From contig NC_052399.1 in the NCBI RefSeq assembly GCF_009389715.1, positions 16,557,646 to 16,621,645 of the forward strand: a stretch of 64,000 bases of DNA, given 5' to 3'. The notes under the pieces were generated by a model that worked only from the letters and a program-made list of their open reading frames with translations, was not told the origin of the DNA and did not search any database. The position numbers and the translations under genes are program-made. The stretch's first letter is position 1, and each line of letters begins with the position of its first letter. This DNA comes from Phoenix dactylifera. Its lineage: Eukaryota > Streptophyta > Magnoliopsida > Arecales > Arecaceae. Of the stretch, positions 36,459-45,660 are shown in pieces.

Positions 36459-36630
36459 ACAAATAGATTTTATCTGAAGTTTCTCTGATTGGAAATGTGG
36501 TAGAAAATTTGCCCAGTCCCTGAGGTCAGCTGGGCATATTGATAATACAAATAGATTTTATCTGAAGTTTCTCTGATTGGAAATGTGGAAGAAAATTTGC
36601 CCAGTCCCTGGGTCAGCTGGGTATATTAAT
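36459..36630. repeat. about 85-bp tandem duplication just upstream of the DUF2921 copy 3 promoter
   Basis: CAAATAGATTTTATCTGAAG through GAAATGTGG and GCCCAGTCCCTG occurs twice, starting at about 36459 and 36545. The pseudogene copy has it once (about 29362). The extra copy therefore arose after the segmental duplication. Confidence 0.8.
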
Positions 36631-36865
36631 AGTGTTTATAATTTTTGTGAACAGAGTATAAGTCTGCAAGTCAAGGAAGAGTGGCCAACGGCTGTCAGAT
36701 AAAATTAGAAGACTAGAAGGCTGGTCTTTCTCTTTTGTCGAGTCCACAGACTGACTTGGAAAATTTTTGGAATTTTCATACTGTATTGACTGAAAGGTAG
36801 CAACAAGATAAGTCTCTTGTTCATTGTTCTGATTGCGTGCTATTTGATCTTGAAAATAGGAGGGA

Positions 36866-37400
36866 GGCTTCCACTTACCCTGCTAGTGGAGAAATAATTG
36901 TGGTTGCTTTTAGTTTGTCACGTCCAGAACATTTGCCTCTTTTCTGGATTCTTTGTCAATTCCACTTCCCCACCTTCATTTTTTCTCGGGCAGAGAGAGA
37001 CAGAGAGAGATGATGATTTTACAGCGATACATGTATATGTTTCTGTTAATTTTCTCTCATCTCTTTTCTTACCTTCTGTGCGTCTTGAAATGACCTAATG
37101 GAGGGAATATGCAATGCAAGCTATTTTATCAAGAAACACTATGTCACAATTTTGTTTCAAGAAAAAAGGTAAAGGTGTTCTCAGGCATGCATGCAATCCT
37201 GACAGAAATCACTCCATATGCGAGCGCATGGGGCAGGCTCGATCCCAAACTAGGATCTGAGTTAAAATATGATGTTCCAGAAGTCAGCCTAACCAAAATA
37301 AATTCCACCAGCTCCCAATTCAATCAGCACAACAAAGAACAATTAGAAATGCTGTGCCTATATTATATAAAGATGATATTTCAAGGAAAATTATGATGAT
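36866..37400. repeat. older duplicated flank, copy a
   Basis: Segments such as GGTGGAGAAAT-type starts, AATATGCAATGCAA, then TCCATATGCGAGC and AATAAATTCCACCA occur in the same order here and at 38490-38995 with clear divergence. It is the upstream flank of an older DUF2921 duplication. Confidence 0.7.
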
Positions 37401-37659
37401 ATTTCATTCCAACTGAAGATAGGATATAATCCAAATGAATGCACTTGTTGCTTATATATGGGTCACATCCAATAAATATTCCCATTCCAAGAAATATACG
37501 CATCAGACAGCAGAAGCCTTGGCGGAAACAGTGTAGTCTGCATCACAATACATAGAATAGCATACAAGCGCTCTGCACGTGCGATGCATGTGCAAGAAGA
37601 ATAAGAAATATACATTAATTTATATTTTTAATTCATGAATCTCTTAATTATAGAGTTTA

Positions 37660-38235
37660 TTACCATCCTCTGCTGATCTAGAAGTCCGTTTCACTTAAAG
37701 CAAATTGAATTGTAACAAGAACGCAACCATTGTCATGGCCCTCACAACAACCTCATTCTCCTCGATCCATCCACCACTCCACAACAGAACATTCTATTAG
37801 TTATGATCGAGGTACATCGTCTTGGTACTAAACCCCGTACCAATGCCACTCTATTATTATGTCGGTACGTCCGATACAGAAGCTGGTTCGGAGTATTGAG
37901 TGTCGGTACACCTCCCATACCATATTACCGGTACCGAACGAGTACGGTACGGTACGGGATCGTCCTGTATCATTTGGTTCGGAACGGTTTGGCATATCTT
38001 GATTATGATTGTCAAAGAAGGCCTTAAAGTTTAGCAATAAAGGGACCATACAGCCAAGGGTAAGAATGCCAAGCATTATGATAGGAGATGGAAGGAAGAA
38101 CATTTGGTTGCCTCTTACCATTATAGACCTGCATTCTGATAAAAATACATGAAAATGTGAGGGAGATCAGAACCACAATGATTTTTACATTCATCCTCCG
38201 GATTGTTTCAACTGCTTGGGTTCTTTAGATCATAA
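37660..38235 (-). pseudogene. DUF2921 relic, membrane-domain fragment (cluster copy 4)
   Basis: On the minus strand, parts matching the first membrane segments of the intact copies are visible: a region matching RRMDIEIIM at about 38190, then PSIIMLGILTLGCMVPLLLN at about 38040-38110, then the HDNRVIVRAMTMVAF region at 37700-37790. About 180 bases of unrelated GTACC-rich sequence (37803-37985) interrupt it. The luminal part and the C-terminus are absent. It is older than the copy 2 / copy 3 split, judging by divergence. Confidence 0.8.
37803..37985. mobile_element. short GTACC/GGTAC-rich insertion
   Basis: Repeated GGTAC, GTACC, CGGTACC and GGTACGG words fill this stretch. It interrupts the DUF2921 relic, and TTATGAT occurs on both sides of the insertion, suggesting a target duplication of 7-8 bp as for hAT-type elements. 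A related stretch lies at 58484-58670. Terminal repeats are weak, so the class is uncertain. Confidence 0.5.
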
Positions 38236-38489
38236 CCATGTTCATCATCTTTTTTTTTTCGAAATAGAAAGGGTGTTCGTCATCAACATGCCAGTCAGTC
38301 AAGAGAGTAGAGCACTGTGTCCACAGACAGAGTTACCTTTTTTGCAGGGTTTGGTATACAGAGAGACTTGGAATCTCTAGAATTTTCACAGCTCATAATA
38401 GAAGTCGGGTATTAGGGTCTTCATGTAGACTGCAAGCAATTTGATTTTGACAATCGGAGCAAATTTTTTCCTCAAAAAAGAGACAACAG

Positions 38490-38995
38490 GAACGAAACTT
38501 CACTTACATTGCTGGTGGAGAAATCATCGAGGTTGCTTTCACTTGTCTCATCCAAAACATGAGATCAGAGAAAATCATTGAGAGAAGATGATTTTCTGGT
38601 AATATATGCATATATTTGAAAGGTTTTCGGCTGATTTTCTGTCAATCTCTTTGCTTGTCTTCTGCCAGTCTTGTAAATGAGCTAATCTATGAAATATGCA
38701 ATGCAAACAAATTTTTCAAGAAACATTATGTTGCACCAAAAGAAAGTGTTTTCTGGTGGCTGGATGCAAATGGATAGGTAGGCACGCCTTTAGTCTTAAC
38801 TGAATCGATTCCATATGCGAGCATGGAGCAAGCCTAGTCCCAAACTAAAATCTGAGTTTCAATATTGACAGTACAGTAGTCAGCTCAACCCAAATAAATT
38901 CCACCATCCAATTCAACTAGGCACAACAACGAACAACTCAAAGAAGTTCTGCCTATAAAAACTAAGATGATGTTTCAAGGAATTTTTTCAGTAGT
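38490..38995. repeat. older duplicated flank, copy b
   Basis: Partner of 36866-37400. It lies upstream of the membrane-domain relic, as copy a lies upstream of DUF2921 copy 3. A further faint match (GAGAGACTTGGAAT..CTAGA) occurs at 38360 and 44690. Confidence 0.7.
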
Positions 38996-39807
38996 GTAAC
39001 CCTTTCCTTATATGGTAATATATCGATAAATTGCTTTTAGTTAGAACAATGACAAGAAATATACTTTCTATATATTTACTTAATGAACTTTTTTGCTCTC
39101 CAATCGAATTTACAATTGATGTATGGAATTCCTAATGAAAAAGGCAATCTGCCAAAATCTAAATCTAATTAAAATACTTGGAGATCTTCATTGATTATGA
39201 AATAATTTGATCTATTAGTGACTAATCAAAAACAAATTTAAATTTTTACTGCTTTGAAACTTTCAATTCTGAAACTTTATAAGGTCGGTTCTTTCTAATT
39301 TATTTTTCATAAATTTTACATTTATTTTATTTAATTATCCACTATTTGGCATGCATTGCACATGCCTGCTTGCTCGTACAATGAAAGTAATGATCATTAT
39401 TTGATATTCCACTTCCGACATGAATAACATTACATTTAATTTCAAAATGTTCCTGACCCTGCTTCACCTTAATTGTTATTTGAACAAAAAGATCACAATC
39501 CACTTTTTTTTGGTAAAAGATATAAACTCTAATTCAGTAATATATTCATTTGAGTCAATAACATTGTTACCTTTTATTTTTCAATATAACAATAAGCAAT
39601 GACCATTATGATAGTCATTGTACCATTCCCTAATAGAGCAGTACTAGAACTACAATAAAAAGAAAGAAGAAAAACACAAACTTACTGTCCCAGTATATGG
39701 CTAGATTTCCATCCACATGTCGAACACATACATCAACTAGATATAGCTTCCTTGTCACAAGTATCGTGCAACCCATGATCTCCATCCAGGATCTTCTTAT
39801 GAAAGAG
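38996..39807. other. AT-rich interval 3' of DUF2921 copy 5
   Basis: About 800 bases of AT-rich DNA without a supportable gene. The last 150 bases before 39808 match the 3' flank pattern of the other cluster members and are probably 3' UTR. Confidence 0.5.
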
Positions 39808-42573
39808 CTAGAGACTAACCATAGAAACCATCTCATACATATGACCAGGCCTTCTAAATCTTGCAGGAAGGATGCAACCACCACCATACCGCTGCTGCAA
39901 GTATATAAGCATTGCAAAGAGGAGACCTCCACAAGGAATGATGATATCCCATGCGGAGGAGTAGAAATCCTCATCAGGACTAGCATAGATGTATGATGAA
40001 ACGAGTTGGGGAAAGAAATGGTGAGCTCTATAGGCGTCGTACAGATGAGGCAATGCACGAACAGCAGTAGTACCGACATAAAAGAAAGGAGTGAGAGCCT
40101 TGTCTTTGGAGTTCCCAAATATATTAAGAATTACTTGAGGAAGCAAGAAGCCATCAAGTACCAGACCAGCATAAGATATCAGATTCCCAGAATAAGATAT
40201 CAGATCCTCCCACAGGGAATGACGGTGGTATGAAATAGCATAACTATGCCTGCGAGAACTTACATGAACAAAGCAAGCAATTAGTCCCCCGGCAAAATAT
40301 AAAGGCAAACACAACATGAGAGCTGTCCTCTCGGGGACTGATAGTCCCTTCTTGCCATCCTCTGCTGATCTAGAAGACCATGCCAGTTGAAGCAAACGAC
40401 ATTCTAACAAGAAAGCAACCATTGTCATGACCCTCACGATAACCTCAAGCCATCCACCCCTCCATAGCAGAATGCTATATCGGTTATGATGCTCAAAGAA
40501 TGCCTCAAAGTTCAAGAATAAAGGGACCATGTAGCCAAGAGCAAGAATAACAAGCATTAGGATGGAGATGGAAGGAAGAACATCTGGATGCTTCTTGACG
40601 TGGTAGATCTGCATTCTGATAAAAAAACATGAAAGTGTGAGAGAGATCAGAACCATAATGATTTCTATGTCCATCCTCCAGCTTATTTCAGCTGTTTGGA
40701 TTCTATATATACTAGAGGATGAGACTTGTAAAGGATCAAAGAAAAGTGGGTCTGATTTCTCCCTCAGGCTCCTAATTGTGCCATTAAAATGCTCTCCAGC
40801 CCGTGGATCTAGAGGGGGGAGCTGGAGGTTGATGAGGATTTCACAGTCCATGGAATCAGAGGCCGCACCATTTGCTTGTTTTCTAGCAACTGAAGAAATT
40901 GGATATCGACAGCCAACCATGCAAAGCATTCCGGTTTCAGCATTATATATACCTTCTGCCGTAGTCACAGTTGGTTCATCCACAACAGAAGAGGCATTCC
41001 AGAATGTATAGCTTAACTCATAACTTACATTCCAGAGGGTGTGGTTCATCCCTGAATTTGTCATGACAGAGTCATCATTCCCATGATACGTCTCACCAAT
41101 GAATACCGGAGTTGCTTGTCCCCATGCATCATTACCATTCACATCTCTGAGAGAGAGAGAAAACCTCATGTCATCAAAGTATCTACCATTGGGATATCTC
41201 CACTTCCCCAGCTTTGTAACATTGTTCTCTACACAATATTTCTTGACAGCAACCAATTTGGTGTACTCATACTTCAAACCAGGAATTGGATCAACACCGT
41301 CTTGCAAACTTCGGAACGAAACCATGCTGAAGTAGCCAGCATCATTCTTGTTCTTTCCACTCCAGATACGTCCGATGGTGGTGCTCCGAATTGAGATTGA
41401 CCAAAATGCAGGGAACCCCAGGCTAAGCCCAATGGTGCAATCACCAACAGAGGCATTGGCCAAAGAACTCCCTTTAGCGTCTAGTATTCGGCAAGCCATG
41501 AGGCAGAGACGGTTTTCACTTTGATCCCAAAACCCCTCTCCAACTAAGGACTTGTCAGGCACCAAGATTCTATCATTTGCAGCCATAGTGTCATTGGAGA
41601 AACCTATTTGAAAGTGCATCCTTCCACCGTCCGAACACTGGATCGGCTTGAAAAACATGAAACCTGGGAAAATCCTGGGACCCTTACCGAAAGGGTCACA
41701 GTTCCCGGAAGAACAGCTGCTCCCGGTGTCCAATATAAAGGGCCTATCCAAGAAGGGCTGGAGATTGGAACAGACCGTACCAGGATTGAATCCTACCAGC
41801 TCTTCCTCAAATTTAATATGAGAACACGACTCATTCGCTTGGGAAATCATCGTGTACTCGTAATTTTTCTGAGCGTAGGCCAAAATTGAAATGGGATCAA
41901 AGTGATTCGGGCTCTGGGCTTCATCCAAGCTCTCGACAGTGCCATTTGCCATGCTAGTGGAGATATTGGAACTGTCAGGGTAATTGAGCTTCAAAACAGC
42001 AGAGAGATCCATAGAGGTACCTACTCGTTTGCGCCGGAGAAACCCACGCCCTACCATGCAAAGCTTGCCGGCGGATTCGGACCAGAAGCCAGAGAGTTGA
42101 AAGATAGCCTCTCTCCTCGCGGTTGAGTTCCTATGGCGGATATAGCGGCTATCTGTCCCATTCGGATAGTAGTCGACTCCTCGTCTTCCGTTGAAGACCA
42201 GGGTCCCATCGACCTGAAGAACGCCAGGGGTCTGGGTCTGGTGGAGGCTTTTGGCACGGAAGCCAAAAGATTCAGGGAAGGAGCCGAGGAGGCGGCCGCC
42301 ACCAGAGTAGTAGCCATTGGGGATCTGGAAGGAGGTGGAGGAATCGCCCAAGAGGCCAGCGGGGGTGGCTTCCGGGACGGTGGAGTTGCAGTGGCTGGCG
42401 TAGGAAATTCCACCGGGAGAGGAGGAGCAAGAAGGGGAGATGCAAGTGAGGAGGAGGAGGAGGAGGAGGAACCATGGAGGAGAGGAGAAGGGAGATAACC
42501 CAGTTCTAACCCCAAGCCGAAGCACGGAACTCTTCAATGAAACAAGGGGAGAACGAAGAGAGGGAGGGGCCAT
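39808..42573 (-). CDS. DUF2921 membrane protein, Tul1/FLY1-like without RING (cluster copy 5, intact)
   Basis: A single open exon of 921 residues from the ATG at 42573. A longer N-terminus with a hydrophobic core ([15 protein letters not shown]) acts as signal peptide, followed by GISYASHCNSTVPEA, the family start. The luminal part carries the same three LC-modules (GKLCMVGRG, NRLCLMACRIL, GMLCMVGCRY) and many potential N-glycosylation sites. The multi-pass domain begins at RRMDIEIIMVLISLTLSC near residue 635. It is clearly more distant from copies 2 and 3 than those are from each other. No RING finger follows the membrane domain. An in-frame ATG at 42636 is about 30 bases from the TATA box and would precede the signal peptide by 21 extra residues, so the inner ATG is preferred. 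The gene looks functional. Confidence 0.88.
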   Translation of the reverse strand: MAPPSLRSPLVSLKSSVLRLGVRTGLSPFSSPPWFLLLLLLLTCISPSCSSSPGGISYASHCNSTVPEATPAGLLGDSSTSFQIPNGYYSGGGRLLGSFPESFGFRAKSLHQTQTPGVLQVDGTLVFNGRRGVDYYPNGTDSRYIRHRNSTARREAIFQLSGFWSESAGKLCMVGRGFLRRKRVGTSMDLSAVLKLNYPDSSNISTSMANGTVESLDEAQSPNHFDPISILAYAQKNYEYTMISQANESCSHIKFEEELVGFNPGTVCSNLQPFLDRPFILDTGSSCSSGNCDPFGKGPRIFPGFMFFKPIQCSDGGRMHFQIGFSNDTMAANDRILVPDKSLVGEGFWDQSENRLCLMACRILDAKGSSLANASVGDCTIGLSLGFPAFWSISIRSTTIGRIWSGKNKNDAGYFSMVSFRSLQDGVDPIPGLKYEYTKLVAVKKYCVENNVTKLGKWRYPNGRYFDDMRFSLSLRDVNGNDAWGQATPVFIGETYHGNDDSVMTNSGMNHTLWNVSYELSYTFWNASSVVDEPTVTTAEGIYNAETGMLCMVGCRYPISSVARKQANGAASDSMDCEILINLQLPPLDPRAGEHFNGTIRSLREKSDPLFFDPLQVSSSSIYRIQTAEISWRMDIEIIMVLISLTLSCFFIRMQIYHVKKHPDVLPSISILMLVILALGYMVPLFLNFEAFFEHHNRYSILLWRGGWLEVIVRVMTMVAFLLECRLLQLAWSSRSAEDGKKGLSVPERTALMLCLPLYFAGGLIACFVHVSSRRHSYAISYHRHSLWEDLISYSGNLISYAGLVLDGFLLPQVILNIFGNSKDKALTPFFYVGTTAVRALPHLYDAYRAHHFFPQLVSSYIYASPDEDFYSSAWDIIIPCGGLLFAMLIYLQQRYGGGCILPARFRRPGHMYEMVSMVSL

Positions 42574-42668
42574 TTGACCGTTGGTAGTTGGGACGTGGAA
42601 CAGGAGCCCCCCAATTTGCAGGCAATGGTAGCTCAAGAAAACCCAAGAACCTCAGCGCTGCGCACGGA

Positions 42669-42682
42669 TATATATATATATA
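42669..42682 (-). promoter_or_regulatory. TATA box of DUF2921 copy 5
   Basis: A TATATATATATATA run lies about 100 bases before the start codon at 42573, a normal TATA position for a short leader. Confidence 0.55.
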
Positions 42683-43327
42683 GATCGATGGCCATCAAAA
42701 AAAAAAAAAAAAAGGCATATCATGCAGTGGGCTTCATTTCAATCCTTACTCTCCATCAATGGAAGCCAGTCATGTTGCTTATAGAGGCTAATCCCTGTTA
42801 TCTTTTTAGTTTATCCCATGTCTGCGTGGGACAGGGCCATAATTCAACCATATCCTGCCGCTTTATTGTCTAGCTTTTAGATTTCTTCTCGTGTCACCTT
42901 AGGCTAATCCCCCCACCCCCACACGCACGTCATGCATGACACATACGCATACCATATTTAATTATCATCCATCTTCTAATGATGACTATTGAATGTTGCA
43001 TTAGATTCTGTAATGTAAACTACGCACCATGGAAGATCTATACTCACTCAGAAATGCCAACCTTATTAACATTGGCTTCTCTAAATAGGGCCGAAGATTA
43101 TATTGTTTCGAAGCAGGGTATCTCTTTATCTCTGTATCAATTTCTTAATATAAGGAGGGTAATATCAATGTGCCTCAAATATATTGGTTATGTAGGAAGA
43201 AAAAATTGAAAGAAGCTTAAAAAAAATTTAGGTAGTTGCGCGCTTTGAACTCAATCACGAATATTTATGTAGATCATTCGTTTTCTAATTGCATTTTCTT
43301 CTCAAGGCAATTTGTTCTTCCCTTTGA

Positions 43328-43808
43328 GGGCTCGTTTGGTTCGCAGGAAAACGAGGGGGGAAAGTGTGGTCAACGGGAAAGTAATGAAATGCCTCTTGTT
43401 TGGTTGGAGTTTTCAAAGGAGAGAGATGGGAAAGTGGTATTCCCATGGAAATATGATTCCCACATTTCATGGGAAAGTCTTTCCCATGAGAAACATGGGA
43501 AAGTTACTTTCCCATGAGGTGGGAATCACTCCTTTTTTATTTTTTCCCAAAAAGACCCTTCAGCATTAAAGAAGCATTAAAGAGGCATTAAAGACCTAAT
43601 TTTTATTAAGGGCATAATAGGAATTATACATAACTTTCCTAGGAAAGTGGATGGTCAACCAAACATAAGCACTTTGGAAATTAGTCACTTTCCCATGGTT
43701 AACCAAACATGTCAAAAGTACTTTCCTAGGTATTCTCTTCCTAGGAATCTGATTCCCAGGAATCATATTCCTAGGAGGGAAAATACTTCCCGCGAACCAA
43801 ACGAGCCC
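43328..43808. mobile_element. MITE with GGGCTCGTTTGGTTCGC terminal inverted repeats, 481 bp
   Basis: The left end GGGCTCGTTTGGTTCGC is matched by the inverse at the right end over 17 bases. The trinucleotide TGA flanks both sides (43325-43327 and 43809-43811). Inside are further inverted motifs around CATGGGAAAGT and TTTCCTAGGAA, so the element can fold on itself. A 3-bp target duplication and these ends fit the PIF/Harbinger type. No transposase is encoded. Confidence 0.85.
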
Positions 43809-43869
43809 TGAGTCTTACCCTCTCTTTCAACATTTGAAGGCCTTTGTCTTGCATGGAGGAAGAGGATTT

Positions 43870-44345
43870 TTTATAAAATCAGCCCAACCCTGAGTGCGTT
43901 GGAAAGAACGAAATACAAGATTTTTTTTTTTCAAAATAAGCAAGCTTCCCTTTTGTCTATTGCTATTGAAGGTATTCATTTATTAAATGATTGGCCTAGC
44001 CTATGTGATAGCAAAATGCAGCCGGCCTTTGGGGAAATATGGCATAAGGTCAAGGGAATTACAAGTTTCTTTTCTGAAGTCTGATGTCACATACATCTTG
44101 AAATGGCCGCCCAATTGCTGTCTGCAACGTTGCGATCTAAAGAGGAGTTCTCTGCATGGATGCTGAAACTTCTTGTTTTCTTTTTTAGCCTCCGATCTCA
44201 CGTTCAGATTGCTCCTTGTTAAATTGGAACAGAATCTTGTTTCTTTCTTGAATTGCTGCCTCCTTTTGGCAGCAACTGACTCTTGTATACTTAGATTCAA
44301 ATCAATAAAAGATGGGTGGTTTTAACCTCCCTTTCAATCAAATAA
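43870..44345 (+). mobile_element. possible LINE 3' relic
   Basis: The stretch ends with CTTGTATACTT, CAATAAAAGATGGGTGG and a following (AAT)n tract, which resembles plant LINE 3' tails. The upstream frame at 43899-44084 is not clearly a LINE protein. Support is weak. Confidence 0.25.
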
Positions 44346-45224
44346 TAATAATTATTATAATAATAAAATAAAAATAAAAAGGAAAGAAGGCTCAACTTTA
44401 ATTTGAATTATTATAGGAATGCCACTAAGGCCGTAAGTCAATGCCATTATTCCTAGGCTATTCGAAATTTCTTGGATCAGTACTTCCTACAAAAAGAAAA
44501 GAAAGAAATTTCTTGGATAGGCAGTAGGCTTTAGGAAAACTTGCCCAAACCCGCCGTTCAGTCAAGGAAGCTTGACAATTAGTAAATTTGATGGACGTAG
44601 AAGACAAGTCCATACAAGTCACTTAATCCAATGAAATGGAGCACTAGGTCCTAGAGGAATTTAATTTTTTTGGTGGGACTGTTCAAAGTCTGCGGAGAGA
44701 CTTGGAATAGCTAGATTTTCCACAGCTATCATTCAAAGAAAAAGGATAATAGAGCAATTGTGGAGAGAAGTTGGGGCTTTGGTCTTCATTTATTGCGTGT
44801 GTGGCTTGATTCTATAATGAGATGGTATCTTCCACTTCTGAAGAAATATTTCAAGATATGCTCGCCCGACAAACTCAAAGCATTGGGCAACAAAGATCAC
44901 TAAGAAATATTGACTTTGCATCGTTGCGTGTGGATTTAACTTCATGAATTTTTTCTTAAAATCAAAATTTTAAAAAGCTTTATACCAATATCTTTACCAC
45001 ACTCTATCATTCATCAACCTGTCAAAGCAACCAATGGGTGATCCAATGATGGGTTCATGAATCCTTGTTTCGTGCCAAAGATACATATCCATCCTTCTCA
45101 AATCATTTTCATTATCTTTTCCACCTATATCATATTTGAGAGATCGGCAGATTCTGCCATAATAAACCAGATGCAAATGGATAGGGTGGACTTGGATCTA
45201 TAATCAACTAGTCTCTTTTTTTAC

Positions 45225-45660
45225 TTTTTTTTTTAATGTAAGGAACGTTTGAGCCACCCTAAATTCATTGAATTGAATGAAAGAATATACAAGCCCGGGT
45301 GTGTGCCACCCCAAAAGAGAACAGAAGAAAGGTTACAAACGAGAAGACAAGAAACAAGAAAGAAGGGGATTTTCCCGGAAAAAAGAACAAAAGCAACCAA
45401 GTAAGAGTCGGGCAGTAGAAATAAGGGGAGACAAAAGATTGAAAACACTCACTCGCTTACCCAAACAGAACACCTTCCAACTCTTTATTCGGTCATGCAC
45501 AATAACGAACCATTCAAAATGCTTGGCATGTGTTTCCTCAAAAGAAGAGAAGAAATTTTTTAGATATCCAAAAGAAGATGATGTTTGATTCTGAATCAAA
45601 AGAGTCAAGTTAAATCGTCTAGTGGATAAATAGGAAACATTTAGATCCAAATTCTAGATA
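45225..45660 (-). mobile_element. possible LINE 3' relic with A-rich tail
   Basis: On the minus strand the frame 45650-45333 contains SWKVFCLGKRVSVFNLL, similar to the zf-RVT region near the end of plant L1 proteins. It is followed by TTGTATATTC, AATTTAGGGTGGC and an A-rich tail at about 45225-45235. The order fits a decayed LINE 3' end. Confidence 0.35.

Larger units (their letters stand above)
29697..36865. repeat. tandem segmental duplication, unit 2
   Basis: Second copy of the duplicated segment. It matches unit 1 from AAGGCATGGTGGAAATATCGG to GAAAATAGGAGGGAGGCTT. It carries the intact DUF2921 gene and a copia relic in the 3' flank (30602-33141) that unit 1 lacks. At 36866 the sequence passes into an older flank that unit 1 does not have, which marks the original right border of the unit. 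Confidence 0.85.

Noticed and set aside
36193-36462. N-terminal extension of DUF2921 copy 3 to an upstream in-frame start
   Set aside because: It would begin upstream of the TATA box, adds residues before the signal peptide and is not shared with copy 5.
42574-42636. Start of DUF2921 copy 5 at 42636
   Set aside because: It lies only about 30 bases from the TATA run and puts 21 polar residues before a normal signal peptide.
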